Positions 19,804 to 28,686 of a stretch of DNA of 64,000 nt are shown here, piece after piece. The stretch's first letter is position 1. Each line of letters begins with the position of its first letter. A model generated the notes under the pieces. The model was not told the DNA's origin. It did no database searches and saw only the letters and a program-made list of their open reading frames with translations. The stretch comes from Streptomyces sp. LUP47B (GTDB lineage: Bacteria > Actinomycetota > Actinomycetes > Streptomycetales > Streptomycetaceae): contig NZ_MJAH01000010.1 of the NCBI RefSeq assembly GCF_001746295.1, positions 1 to 64,000 of the forward strand, written 5' to 3'. Made by a program: the position numbers and the translations under genes.

Positions 19804-21482
19804 TCGGCCTCATTTCCGCCACCGCGGCGGGGGCGGCGGCACGCGACCGGCTGGCCGCGGCATGGCCGGACCGTACGCGCGTGTACGACGGGCCCGTGGG
19901 CGACGCCGTACGGCGGGCGTTCGCGGAGTGCGAGCAGCTCGTGTGTTTCCTGGCCACGGGGGCGGTCGTACGGCTGATCGCGCCGCTGCTCCGCGACAAG
20001 GCCGCCGACCCGGGTGTGGTGTGTGTCGACGAGGGTGGCCGGTTCGCCGTGTCCCTGGTCGGCGGACACGGCGGCGGCGCCAATGAACTCGCCCGGGAGA
20101 TCGGCGAGTTGCTGGGTGCCGAGCCCGTGGTGACGACGGCGACCGACGCGGTGGGGGTGCCGGGGCTCGACACGCTCGGGCTGCCGGTGGAGGGCGCGGT
20201 GGCCGCCGTCTCACGGGCGCTGCTTGACGGGGAACCCGTCGCCCTGCACAACGAGTCGCTCTGGCCGCTGCCGCCGCTGCCGGTCGCCGCGGAGGGGGCG
20301 TACGGCATCCGGGTCACGGACCGGCTCGTCGAGCCCTCCGAGCGGGAGGTCGTGCTGCGTCCGCCCACGCTCGTGGTCGGCGTCGGCGCCTCCAAGGGCG
20401 CGCCCGCCGAAGAGGTGCTGGAGTTGATCGGCAGTTCCTTGCGTGAGGCCGGGCTGTCCCCGAAGTCGATCGCCGAACTCGCCACCGTGGACGCCAAGGC
20501 CGAGGAGCCGGGGATCGTGGCGGCGGCCGAGCGGCTCGGCGTGCCCCTGGTCACCCATTCCGCCGAGGAGTTGGCCGCCGTCGAGGTGCCCAACCCGTCG
20601 GACGCGCCCCTGGCCGCCGTGGGCACGCCGTCGGTCGCGGAGGCCGCGGCCCTCGTACGGGGCGGTGAACTCCTCGTCCCCAAGCGGAAATCGGCCGCGA
20701 CGCCCGCCATGGCGACCTGTGCGGTCGTACGGCGTCCCGTGCGCGGCCGGCTCGCGGTCGTCGGGCTCGGTCCCGGCGCCCGGGACCTGCTCACGCCCCG
20801 CGCGAAGGCGGAGCTCCGGCGTGCTTCCGTGCTCGTCGGGCTCGATCAGTACGTCGACCAGATCCGCGATCTGCTGCGGCCCGGCACCCGGGTCCTGGAG
20901 TCGGGCCTGGGGGCCGAGGAGGAGCGGGCGCGCACGGCCGTCGAAGAGGCCCGCAAGGGCCAGGCGGTCGCGCTCATCGGCAGCGGGGACGCCGGCGTGT
21001 ACGCCATGGCCTCCCCCGCGCTCGCCGAGGCCTCCGACGACATCGACGTGATCGGGGTGCCGGGGGTCACGGCCGCGCTCGCGGCGGCCGCGCTCCTCGG
21101 TGCCCCGCTGGGCCACGACCACGTGTCCATCAGCCTGTCCGACCTGCACACGCCGTGGGAGGTCATCGAGCGGCGGGTGCGGGCGGCGGCCGAGGCGGAC
21201 ATCGTGGTCACCTTCTACAACCCCCGTTCCCGGGGCCGCGACTGGCAGCTGCCCAAGGCGCTGGCGATCCTCGCCGAGCACCGGGAGCCGGCCACGCCGG
21301 TCGGTGTCGTACGAAACGCGTCGCGGCCGGACGAGTCCGCCCGGCTGACGACCCTGGCCGCTCTCGACCCGGCCACGGTCGACATGATGACGGTCGTGAC
21401 GGTGGGCAACACGGCGACCCGCGACATCGCGGGGCGTATGGTGACGCCGCGCGGCTACCGCTGGCAGGAGGGCGCCAAGTGA
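19800..21482 (+). CDS. cobJ: CbiG-CobJ/CbiH fusion: cobalt-precorrin-5A hydrolase plus precorrin-3B C17-methyltransferase
   Basis: A 560-aa two-domain protein starting at a GTG that overlaps the cobL stop. Residues 1 to about 305 match CbiG: the N-terminal block with FLATGAVVRLIAP and SLVGGHGGGANELA, and the C-terminal block LVVGVGASKGAPAEEV and ELATVDAKAEEPG. Residues about 318-560 are a CobJ/CbiH methylase: LAVVGLGPGARDLLTPRA, IGSGDAGVYAMASP, VPGVTAALAAAALLGAPLGHD and FYNPRSRGRDWQL. CbiH methylates C17 with ring contraction. CbiG in the cobalt-early route opens the delta-lactone. Confidence 0.94.
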   Translation: MIGLISATAAGAAARDRLAAAWPDRTRVYDGPVGDAVRRAFAECEQLVCFLATGAVVRLIAPLLRDKAADPGVVCVDEGGRFAVSLVGGHGGGANELAREIGELLGAEPVVTTATDAVGVPGLDTLGLPVEGAVAAVSRALLDGEPVALHNESLWPLPPLPVAAEGAYGIRVTDRLVEPSEREVVLRPPTLVVGVGASKGAPAEEVLELIGSSLREAGLSPKSIAELATVDAKAEEPGIVAAAERLGVPLVTHSAEELAAVEVPNPSDAPLAAVGTPSVAEAAALVRGGELLVPKRKSAATPAMATCAVVRRPVRGRLAVVGLGPGARDLLTPRAKAELRRASVLVGLDQYVDQIRDLLRPGTRVLESGLGAEEERARTAVEEARKGQAVALIGSGDAGVYAMASPALAEASDDIDVIGVPGVTAALAAAALLGAPLGHDHVSISLSDLHTPWEVIERRVRAAAEADIVVTFYNPRSRGRDWQLPKALAILAEHREPATPVGVVRNASRPDESARLTTLAALDPATVDMMTVVTVGNTATRDIAGRMVTPRGYRWQEGAK

Positions 21483-22069
21483 ACCGTGTCGTCCACCCGA
21501 TCGAGGTGGAGTCCTACCGGCGGCTGCGCGCCCGCCTGGACACCTCCCACTTCCCGCCGCTGACCCGGGCGGTGGTGGAGAGGGTCATCCACTCCGCCGC
21601 CGATCTGGGGTACGCCACCGATCTCGTCATGGACGAGGGCGACCTGGAGAAGGCGCACACCGCGTTGCACTCCGGCGCGCCCGTGGTCACGGACGTGGAG
21701 ATGGTCGCGGCCGGCATCACCCGGCGGGAGACCGTCTGCCGGCTGAGGGACGCCAAGTCGGGGCCCGGGCTGACCCGTTCGGCCCACGCCATCCGCCTCG
21801 CCCACGAGCAGGTCGGCCCCGGGGCGATCTGGGTGATCGGCAACGCCCCCACCGCGCTGGAGGAGTTGCTGACCCTGGACGCGGCCCCGGCGCTCGTCAT
21901 CGGGCTGCCCGTCGGCTTCGTCGGCGCGGTCGAGTCCAAGGCCGCGTTGCGCGAGAGCGGGCTGCCCGCCGTGTCCAACGTGTCCGAGAAGGGCGGTTCG
22001 GCGGTCGCCTCCGCGGCGCTCAACGCCCTGCTGTACCACCCCATTCACCCTTCCGAGGAGACATCGTGA
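21479..22069 (+). CDS. cobH: Precorrin-8X methylmutase (CobH/CbiC)
   Basis: A 196-aa enzyme that moves the C11 methyl group to C12, giving hydrogenobyrinic (or cobyrinic) acid. I use the GTG at 21479 that overlaps the preceding stop. Family features are HPIEVESYRRL at the start, the catalytic His region RVIHSAADLGYA (near residue 38), DVEMVAAGI and the end block GLPVGFVGAVESK with NVSEKGGS. The length is slightly short but complete. Confidence 0.95.
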   Translation: MNRVVHPIEVESYRRLRARLDTSHFPPLTRAVVERVIHSAADLGYATDLVMDEGDLEKAHTALHSGAPVVTDVEMVAAGITRRETVCRLRDAKSGPGLTRSAHAIRLAHEQVGPGAIWVIGNAPTALEELLTLDAAPALVIGLPVGFVGAVESKAALRESGLPAVSNVSEKGGSAVASAALNALLYHPIHPSEETS

Positions 22070-22992
22070 CCACCCCGCCGCCCGCCCTGCTCATCGCCGG
22101 TCACGGCACCCGGGACGAGGCCGGAGCCGAGGCGTTCCGTGACTTCGTCCGGCAGCTGGGGGCCCGCCACCCCGAACTGCCCGTCGCGGGCGGCTTCATC
22201 GAGCTCTCCCCGCCGCCGCTGGGCGACGCGGTGGCCGAGCTGGTGGAGCGCGGGGTCCGCCGGTTCGCCGCCGTGCCGCTGATGCTGGTGTCCGCCGGAC
22301 ACGCCAAGGGCGACATCCCGGCGGCGCTGTCCCGCGAGAAGGAGCGGCACCCCGGGATCTCGTACACCTACGGGCGTCCACTGGGCCCGCACCCGGCGCT
22401 GCTGAACGTCCTGGAGCGGCGCCTCGACGAGGCGCTGGGCGCCACCGGCGGGCGCACCCCGATGGACCGGGCGGACGTGACCGTGCTGCTCGTCGGGCGG
22501 GGTTCCACGGATCCCGACGCCAACGCCGAGGTGTACAAGGCGGCCCGGCTGCTGTGGGAGGGGCGCGGATACGCGGGCGTGGAGACCGCGTTCGTGTCGC
22601 TGGCCGCGCCGGACGTGCCGAGCGGGCTCGACCGGTGTGTGGCGCTGGGGGCGCGCAGGATCGTCGTGCTGCCATACTTCCTGTTCACCGGGATCCTGCC
22701 GGACCGGGTGCAGCAGCAGACCGAGGGCTGGGCGGCCGCGCATCCGGAGGTCGAGGTGCGCTCCGCGGAGGTCATCGGTCCGGAGCCGGAGCTGCTCGAC
22801 CTGGTGATGGAGCGCTACGAGGAGGCCGTCAAAGGCGATCTTCGGATGAACTGCGACTCGTGCGTGTACCGCATCGCGCTGCCGGGCTTCGAGGACAAGG
22901 TGGGTCTGCCCCAGCAGCCGCACTTCCATCCGGACGACGACGGCCACCATCACCACGGCCACCACCACGGCGCCCACAGCCATGCGCACTGA
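22066..22992 (+). CDS. cbiX: Sirohydrochlorin cobaltochelatase-like protein (CbiX, long form) with His-rich tail
   Basis: A 308-aa protein, GTG at 22066 overlapping the cobH stop. It contains two CbiX-type halves: residues about 5-125 (active-site His in IAGHGTRDEAG, second His in SAGHAKGDIP) and about 140-260 (LLVGRGSTDPDAN). A C-terminal MxCxxC motif is present (M261, C263, C266). CbiX of Bacillus megaterium uses such a motif for an iron-sulphur centre. The last 23 residues hold 12 histidines, likely a metal-binding tail. It would insert Co2+ (or Fe2+) into sirohydrochlorin without ATP. Its 3' end overlaps the cobC start by 11 bp. Confidence 0.92.
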   Translation: MTTPPPALLIAGHGTRDEAGAEAFRDFVRQLGARHPELPVAGGFIELSPPPLGDAVAELVERGVRRFAAVPLMLVSAGHAKGDIPAALSREKERHPGISYTYGRPLGPHPALLNVLERRLDEALGATGGRTPMDRADVTVLLVGRGSTDPDANAEVYKAARLLWEGRGYAGVETAFVSLAAPDVPSGLDRCVALGARRIVVLPYFLFTGILPDRVQQQTEGWAAAHPEVEVRSAEVIGPEPELLDLVMERYEEAVKGDLRMNCDSCVYRIALPGFEDKVGLPQQPHFHPDDDGHHHHGHHHGAHSHAH

Positions 22993-24052
22993 CCGAGCCG
23001 GCGGGCACGACCTGCGGCACCACGGCGACGCCGAGGTGCGGGACGACGGGGCGCGGCTCACCGACCTCGCCGTGAACGTCCGCGCGGACACTCCCCCGGT
23101 ATGGCTGCGGGAGCGGATCGCCGGATCGCTGACGGGGCTCGCCGCCTATCCCGACGGGCGGGCGGCGCGGGCGGCGGTGGCGGCCCGGCACGAGGTGCCC
23201 GTGGAGCGGGTGCTGCTGACGGCGGGGGCCGCCGAGGCGTTCGTGCTGCTCGCGCGCGGCCTGACGATCCGTCACCCGGTGGTGGTGCATCCGCAGTTCA
23301 CCGAGCCGGAGGCGGCGCTGCGGGATGCCGGGCACACCGTCGACCGGGTGCTGCTGCGGGAGGAGGACGGTTTCCGGCTCGACCCGGCGGCCGTCCCCGA
23401 GGACGCCGACCTGGTGATCGTCGGCAATCCGACCAACCCCACCTCGGTCCTGCATCCGGCCGGCACGATCGCCGAACTGGCCCGTCCGGGGCGGACGTTG
23501 GTGGTGGACGAGGCGTTCCTGGACGCGGTGCCGGGCGAGCGCGAGGCGCTGGCCGGGCGGACGGACGTGCCCGGACTCGTCGTCCTGCGCAGCCTGACGA
23601 AGACCTGGGGCCTGGCCGGGCTCCGGATCGGCTACGTCCTCGCCGACCCGGAGACGATCACCGCCCTGGAGCGCGCCCAGCCGCTGTGGCCGGTCTCCAC
23701 ACCGGCCCTCGCGGCGGCCCTGGCGTGCATGGAGCCACGCGCCCTGGCGGAGGCCGCCCACGCGGCGCACCGCGTGGCCACCGACCGGGCCCATCTCGTC
23801 GCCGGGCTGCGGGAGTTCGCCTCGGACGGGCTCCGGGTGGTCGAACCGGCACAGGGCCCCTTCGTCCTCGTACGCCTGCCGCAGGCGGCTGTCGTACGAC
23901 GGCATCTGCGCGATCTCGGTTTCGCGGTGCGGCGCGGGGACACGTTCCCGGGGCTCGGCGAGGAGTGGCTGCGGCTCGCGGTGCGGGACCGGGCGACGGT
24001 CAACTCCTTTCTGCAGGCCCTGGACCAGGCCGTGACGCTGGCCCAGCACTGA
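22982..24052 (+). CDS. cobC: PLP-dependent threonine-phosphate decarboxylase-like aminotransferase (CobC/CobD type)
   Basis: A 356-aa class I/II aminotransferase-fold enzyme related to histidinol-phosphate aminotransferase. In cobalamin clusters such proteins (CobC in P. denitrificans naming, CobD in Salmonella) make the aminopropanol (phosphate) arm from threonine phosphate. It shows LTAGAAEAFVLLARG, IVGNPTNPTSVLHP, VVDEAFLDAVPGE and the PLP lysine in LRSLTKTWGLAGLRIGY. It starts inside the 3' end of cbiX. Its last 53 bp overlap the convergent DUF2264 gene. No terminator is visible at this junction. Confidence 0.92.
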   Translation: MRTDRAGGHDLRHHGDAEVRDDGARLTDLAVNVRADTPPVWLRERIAGSLTGLAAYPDGRAARAAVAARHEVPVERVLLTAGAAEAFVLLARGLTIRHPVVVHPQFTEPEAALRDAGHTVDRVLLREEDGFRLDPAAVPEDADLVIVGNPTNPTSVLHPAGTIAELARPGRTLVVDEAFLDAVPGEREALAGRTDVPGLVVLRSLTKTWGLAGLRIGYVLADPETITALERAQPLWPVSTPALAAALACMEPRALAEAAHAAHRVATDRAHLVAGLREFASDGLRVVEPAQGPFVLVRLPQAAVVRRHLRDLGFAVRRGDTFPGLGEEWLRLAVRDRATVNSFLQALDQAVTLAQH

Positions 24053-25904
24053 GGCGGGTGCCGTCGGGGAAACGGATCTCCACAGTGCCGCCGGGGGTGA
24101 GCGTGGCGGCCGCGCCCGTGACGGGCACGTCGGCGCCGAGGGCCACGAGGGTGACCAGAAGCGTGCCGGTGCCTTCGAGGACGGGGGTCGCCGAGTACCG
24201 GCCGCAGGCGTTGGTGTCCTCGGCCGCCACGACCGTGCCGTCGGCCTCGCCCCAGCCGTACAGTCCGACGACGGCGCTCGTCAGTCCGTCGGCGGCCCGG
24301 CGGACCCGCGCCCAGCCGGGCCCGGACTCGGTGATCGGCGGCCCGCTGTCGTCGGCGAGGGCCCAGCCCCCTTCCCGCACCGGGACGTCGTCCACCGGGA
24401 TGCGGTGCACGCGTACCTCCCACGGCCCGTGCACCACGCTCACCGTCTCGACACGGTGCCCGCGTGCGAGATGCCAGGAGGCGGCCGTACGGCCTTCGCA
24501 GTGCAGCGGGTGGATACGGCCGCGGGGGGACGGCGTGCCGTCGGGGGCGAGCAGGGCGAGGTGGTTGTCGGGGCCGAGGGGGGTCTCGGGGGCGGTGGCG
24601 GTGGAGTAGGCGAGCTTGGCGTAGTGCGGACTGTCGTCGTCGGCCGCAGGTGGGGGCGGAAGGCGGTCGGTGCCGTGGTTGACGAGGCGGACGATGCCGT
24701 CGGAGGCGGTCGAGTGGATCAGCCAGCCGGGGGCGGGGAGCGCGAGGACGGTGTCGGTGGTGTCGACGGGGCCGGGCTCCTCGGGGGCCGTCCACACCGG
24801 GTGGTCCGCCGGCAGCAGCAGGCCGAGGAACGCCTTGCTCGCCCAGTACGGGGAGGCGGGGCCCGAGTAGCGCTGGAGCACTCCCTCGAACGGCCGGTAC
24901 CAGCCGAGGGTGAGCAGGCCGCGTTCGTCGGGGGCGCCCCGCTCGGTGAAGTGCTTGAGGGTGCCGGAGGCCAGGCGGCGGGTGACGCCGGGCGGCAGCG
25001 GGGTGGCGTCGGCGAGGGCGCCCGCCCAGAGCGGGGCGGCGGCCGCGAACCGGTAGGTGAGGGAGCGGCCCTGGTGGACAGGGGCGCCGTCGGAGCCGAA
25101 GAAGTACTGGTGGACGCCGAGGAACTCCCGCAGCCGGTCGCGGTGCCGGGCCACGGTCCCCGGGTCGGCGCGCGGTCCCGCGATCCGGGCCCACAGCACC
25201 GGGTACAGGTGCAGCGCCCAGGCGTTGTAGTAGTCGAACTTCTTCCCGTCGCCGTCGGTGTACCAGCCGCCGCCCCGGTACCAGTCGTCCAGCCGGGCGA
25301 GGCCCGCGTCGATCTCCGCCCGGCTGTGCGGGGCGCCGACGGAGGCCAGGAACTCCTCCGTGATCACCTGGAAGAGCCGCCAGTTGGAGTCGTTGGCCCT
25401 CGCCCCCACGAACCGGCCGAGCCACTCGGCCACTCGGCCCCGCACCCGGTCGTCGAGCCGGTCCCACAGCCAGGGCCGGGACTCGTGCAGCGCGAGGGCG
25501 ATCGAGGCCGCCTCCACCATCGGCTGGGCACGGTCGGCGATCGGCGGCCAGTGCTCGGGATGGTGCGGATCGGTGCCGGCGTCGAGTCCGGCGGCGTACC
25601 GCTCGATGAGCGCGGGGGCGACCCGCCCCGCCGACCCGGCGATCCGGAAGGCGGCGAGCAGGAAGGACCGCGCGAACCCCTCGAGGCCGTCGGACCAGGC
25701 CCCGGAGTGGCTGGGCGGGCCGGGCAGCCGGTACTGGGCGAAGCCCGGGGTGGCGTAGGGCAGCAGCCCGTCGAGCAGCCGGTCGGCGACCGCTTCCCAG
25801 TGGGCCCGGGTCCAGCCGGTGAGGGGGGAGAGGAGGGGGTCGGTGGGCGGGAGGTCGGGGTGGTGCGTCGGGTCGTCGGTCGGCGACACATGCGGCGCGG
25901 TCAT
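24000..25904 (-). CDS. DUF2264 family protein (probable glycoside hydrolase of plant polysaccharide breakdown)
   Basis: A 634-aa protein from the ATG at 25904, which overlaps the LacI stop (ATGA). The frame is open upstream through the lacI gene but has no support there. The first ~370 residues form an all-alpha barrel-like part rich in Trp/His/Asp with YNAWALHLYPVLW, DDWYRGGGWYTDGDG and ASPYWASKAFLGL, as in DUF2264 (COG4289). The rest is beta-rich. I recall some DUF2264 members being assigned beta-glucuronidase activity (GH154); that is memory, not shown here. No signal peptide is seen, so it would act in the cytoplasm on imported oligosaccharides. It is the last gene of the sugar ABC operon. 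Confidence 0.85.
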   Translation of the reverse strand: MTAPHVSPTDDPTHHPDLPPTDPLLSPLTGWTRAHWEAVADRLLDGLLPYATPGFAQYRLPGPPSHSGAWSDGLEGFARSFLLAAFRIAGSAGRVAPALIERYAAGLDAGTDPHHPEHWPPIADRAQPMVEAASIALALHESRPWLWDRLDDRVRGRVAEWLGRFVGARANDSNWRLFQVITEEFLASVGAPHSRAEIDAGLARLDDWYRGGGWYTDGDGKKFDYYNAWALHLYPVLWARIAGPRADPGTVARHRDRLREFLGVHQYFFGSDGAPVHQGRSLTYRFAAAAPLWAGALADATPLPPGVTRRLASGTLKHFTERGAPDERGLLTLGWYRPFEGVLQRYSGPASPYWASKAFLGLLLPADHPVWTAPEEPGPVDTTDTVLALPAPGWLIHSTASDGIVRLVNHGTDRLPPPPAADDDSPHYAKLAYSTATAPETPLGPDNHLALLAPDGTPSPRGRIHPLHCEGRTAASWHLARGHRVETVSVVHGPWEVRVHRIPVDDVPVREGGWALADDSGPPITESGPGWARVRRAADGLTSAVVGLYGWGEADGTVVAAEDTNACGRYSATPVLEGTGTLLVTLVALGADVPVTGAAATLTPGGTVEIRFPDGTRLSAGPASRPGPGPAERS

Positions 25905-26986
25905 ACGGGGGTGAGTCCTCCGTCGGTCGGTGGTGGGGCGACGCTTTTGCGTACGACGATGTGGGTGCCCAGCAGATGACGGCTCCCGGCGGCGTGTTCG
26001 GGGTCGCGCAGGGCGATGCGGACGGCGGCGCGGCCGAGTTCCTCGGCGGGCGTGCGCACCGTCGTCAGCGGTGGGTTGAAGTCCTCGGCGAGCGGGATGT
26101 CGTTGTAGCCGACGACGGAGATGTCCGCGGGCACGCCGAGCCCGGCGTCGGCGATGGCACGCAACGCCCCCGCCGCGACCATGTCGTCCCCGGCGACCAC
26201 CGCCGTGAACTCCCTGGTCTCCTTCAGCAGTTCGGTCATCGCCCGCAACCCCGCCGCCCGACCGAGGCCGCAGTCGACGACCCGCGCGGCAGCCGGGGGC
26301 AGCCCGTGCTCGGCGAGCGCGGCCCGGTATCCCGCGACGCGGGCGTCGAGGGCGGTGTTCCCGGGCAGCCCGCCGAGAAAGACGATCCGCCGGTGCCCCG
26401 CGGACAGCAGGTGCCCGGTGATGGCCCGGGCCCCCGCCTCGTTGTCGAACTCGACGACCAGCGCCGGGATGTCGGGGTCCGGGGCGGGACGGCCGCACAG
26501 CACCAGCCGGGCCCCGGAGGAGTCGAGGGCCTGCGCGTAGTGGGCCACGCGTGAGCGGTACGCCTCGTCCTCGACGACCCCGCCGACGAGGATCACCAGC
26601 CGGGCCCCTTCCTCCCGCATGAGCTGTACGAACTCCATCTCCCGCTGCGGTTCCCCGCCGGTCGCCCCGACCACGCACAGCCATCCACGGTCGGCGGCCT
26701 CGGCCTCCACTCCCTCGGCGACCTGGGCGTAGAAGGGGCTGGTGACCTGCCGGACGACGACGGCGGCCATCTTGCGGCCGCCGCCGACCAGCGCCCTGGC
26801 ATGCGCGTTGGCGACGTAGTCGAGATCGCGGGCGGCACGCAGGACACGGGCCCGGGTCGCGGCCGGCACCGGATGGTTGCCGCTGAGCGCGCGCGAGGCA
26901 GTCGCCATCGACACCCCCGCGCGCTCGGCGACCTCACGGATCGTGACCCGCCGCCTGGACCCCGTGTCCGTCATGTCGTTCTCCAT
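25901..26986 (-). CDS. LacI-family transcriptional regulator
   Basis: A 361-aa repressor. The ATG at 26986 has AGGAG 9 bp upstream; an ATG at 26974 with GGAG 6 bp upstream is equally possible. The N-terminal helix-turn-helix reads VTIREVAERAGVSMATASRALSG, followed by the hinge YVANAHARALVGG. The periplasmic-binding-like effector domain follows (GHRRIVFLGGLPGN, ISVVGYNDIPLAEDFNPPLTTV). It lies between the sugar-binding lipoprotein gene and the DUF2264 gene in one operon. The three LacI-type palindromes at the operon head are its probable targets, so autoregulation is likely. Confidence 0.93.
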   Translation of the reverse strand: MENDMTDTGSRRRVTIREVAERAGVSMATASRALSGNHPVPAATRARVLRAARDLDYVANAHARALVGGGRKMAAVVVRQVTSPFYAQVAEGVEAEAADRGWLCVVGATGGEPQREMEFVQLMREEGARLVILVGGVVEDEAYRSRVAHYAQALDSSGARLVLCGRPAPDPDIPALVVEFDNEAGARAITGHLLSAGHRRIVFLGGLPGNTALDARVAGYRAALAEHGLPPAAARVVDCGLGRAAGLRAMTELLKETREFTAVVAGDDMVAAGALRAIADAGLGVPADISVVGYNDIPLAEDFNPPLTTVRTPAEELGRAAVRIALRDPEHAAGSRHLLGTHIVVRKSVAPPPTDGGLTPV

Positions 26987-27017
26987 CCCCCGCGTCTCCT
27001 GTTCCACCGGCGGCGCC

Positions 27018-28655
27018 TCACGTATTGGCCGCGTAGTCCTTCGCGAACTCCCCGGCCATTCTGTCGCCGCCCTGGGCACGCCACTTCTTGACCACCGCGT
27101 CCCACTCCGACAGCGGCAGCCGTCCGGCCACGATCCCGGTGACGGCGTCGTCGAGCATCGCCTTGAGCGTGGTGCCCTGGGCGTTCTTGGTGCGGGACTG
27201 CAGGCCGTTGGAGGCGTTGCGGATGGCGTACGGCACTACCTTTCGCTGCCAGGAGTGCAGGGCCCGTACGGCATCGGGCATGCCCGGCACGAACAGCACC
27301 TGCGGGCCTTCGGCGAGGTACTTCAGCGGCAGGTTGGTGTTGTTCTCGACCTCGCCGAGCTTGGTGGGCTCGGGCGAGCCGTCCTTGGCGCGGGTGAAGT
27401 GGGTGCCCTCGACGCCGTAGTGGACGAGCTCCCACTCCTGGCTGCCGAAGGGGGCGGCGAGGTAGTCGAGGATGCGCAGGAGGAGCTCGACCCGCTCCTT
27501 GTTGGCCTTCTTCAGGACGGTGTAGCCGAAGGAGCGGCGGGCGGCGACGATTCCGCCGGGCTCACCGTCCACGCTGTACGGGAGGGCCGCGGCCGGGGTC
27601 AGCTTGCCCTGCGACTCGCGGTACTTGGGGAGGTAGGCGCCGAAGCCGTCCTGCATGGAGCCGACGGTGCCGTTGTAGTAGAGCGTGGTGAGGTCGATCT
27701 GGGAGACGGACGTCGAGTCCGGGTAGTAGGAGCCGCTCTTGCGGAGCCGGGCCTGGTAGGCGATGGCCGCCTTGTAGCGTTCGTCGGCGGCACAGTGCCG
27801 GAAGGTGCCGTCCTTGGTGACGGCCCACTCGTTCGGCGCGCGGTGGGCGGCGGCGTGCACGGCGTTGCCGAACAGGGAGCCGTTGGCGGCCCCGAGCCCG
27901 TAGGTGCGGCCGCTGGTGGCCCGCTGGGCGACGGCGGCGAAGTCCTCGGAGGTCCAGCCCTCCTTCATGCCGGCGTCGGTGAACATGCCCTGGTTGAGCC
28001 AGAGGGTGGAGCCGGGCAGCGGGCGTTCGAGCGGGATGCCGTAGATGCGGCCGCCGACGCGGCCCATGTCCTGCCAGGCGTGGGTGGGGATCCCGGCCAG
28101 GTTCGGGTAGGCGCTGATCGCCTCGCCGGAGAGATACGGCGTGAGGTCCTCGGCCCGGCGCTGCACGAACTCCGCCTCGCGGGGCAGGACGAAGCCGGAG
28201 AACAGGTTGATGATGTCGGGCAGGGTGTCGGGGTCGCCCGCCATCACCGTGGCCATCTTCTTCTGGTAGTCGGCCTGGGAGACGATCGTGTACTCGATCT
28301 TCACGCCCAGCGCCTTCTCGACGGCCGCCCAGAAGCGGTTGGCCGAGGCCGGCTTGGGCGGGGTGCCGAAGGACACCGACATGACCTTGACGGTCGAGCC
28401 GTCGCCGGGGGTGCGGGAGACGGACTTGACGAGGTCGGCGGGATAGGCGGTGTATCCGGCCTGGACGCCCGCCTCGGTGGGGGCGAGGTCCGGCTTGGGC
28501 CCGCTCGCGGCCTTGTACGCGGGCCAGGGGGCCAGCTTCTTGCCCGCGTTGGAGACGTCGCTGTCGCCGGAGCCGGTGGAGCAGGCGGTCAGCGCACCGG
28601 AGACGGAGACCGCCGCCGCGGACAGCAGCAGGGTGCGTCGGGACAGGCTGGGCAT
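27018..28655 (-). CDS. Extracellular sugar-binding lipoprotein of an ABC importer (LplA-like)
   Basis: A 545-aa substrate-binding protein. The N-terminus has twin arginines (SRRTLLLS) and a lipobox LTAC with Cys25, so it is probably a Tat- or Sec-exported lipoprotein anchored outside the membrane. The body contains typical family blocks (VMAGDPDTLPDIINL, RIYGIPLERPLPGSTLWLNQ, SFGYTVLKKANKERVELLLRILDYL). It is of the long LplA type that pairs with LplB/YtcP permeases for oligosaccharides such as unsaturated galacturonides or mannosides. Specificity is inferred. It follows the permease genes with a 31-bp gap. Confidence 0.92.
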   Translation of the reverse strand: MPSLSRRTLLLSAAAVSVSGALTACSTGSGDSDVSNAGKKLAPWPAYKAASGPKPDLAPTEAGVQAGYTAYPADLVKSVSRTPGDGSTVKVMSVSFGTPPKPASANRFWAAVEKALGVKIEYTIVSQADYQKKMATVMAGDPDTLPDIINLFSGFVLPREAEFVQRRAEDLTPYLSGEAISAYPNLAGIPTHAWQDMGRVGGRIYGIPLERPLPGSTLWLNQGMFTDAGMKEGWTSEDFAAVAQRATSGRTYGLGAANGSLFGNAVHAAAHRAPNEWAVTKDGTFRHCAADERYKAAIAYQARLRKSGSYYPDSTSVSQIDLTTLYYNGTVGSMQDGFGAYLPKYRESQGKLTPAAALPYSVDGEPGGIVAARRSFGYTVLKKANKERVELLLRILDYLAAPFGSQEWELVHYGVEGTHFTRAKDGSPEPTKLGEVENNTNLPLKYLAEGPQVLFVPGMPDAVRALHSWQRKVVPYAIRNASNGLQSRTKNAQGTTLKAMLDDAVTGIVAGRLPLSEWDAVVKKWRAQGGDRMAGEFAKDYAANT

Positions 28656-28686
28656 GGGTGAATCACCTCGTGTCGGCTTGGGTCGG

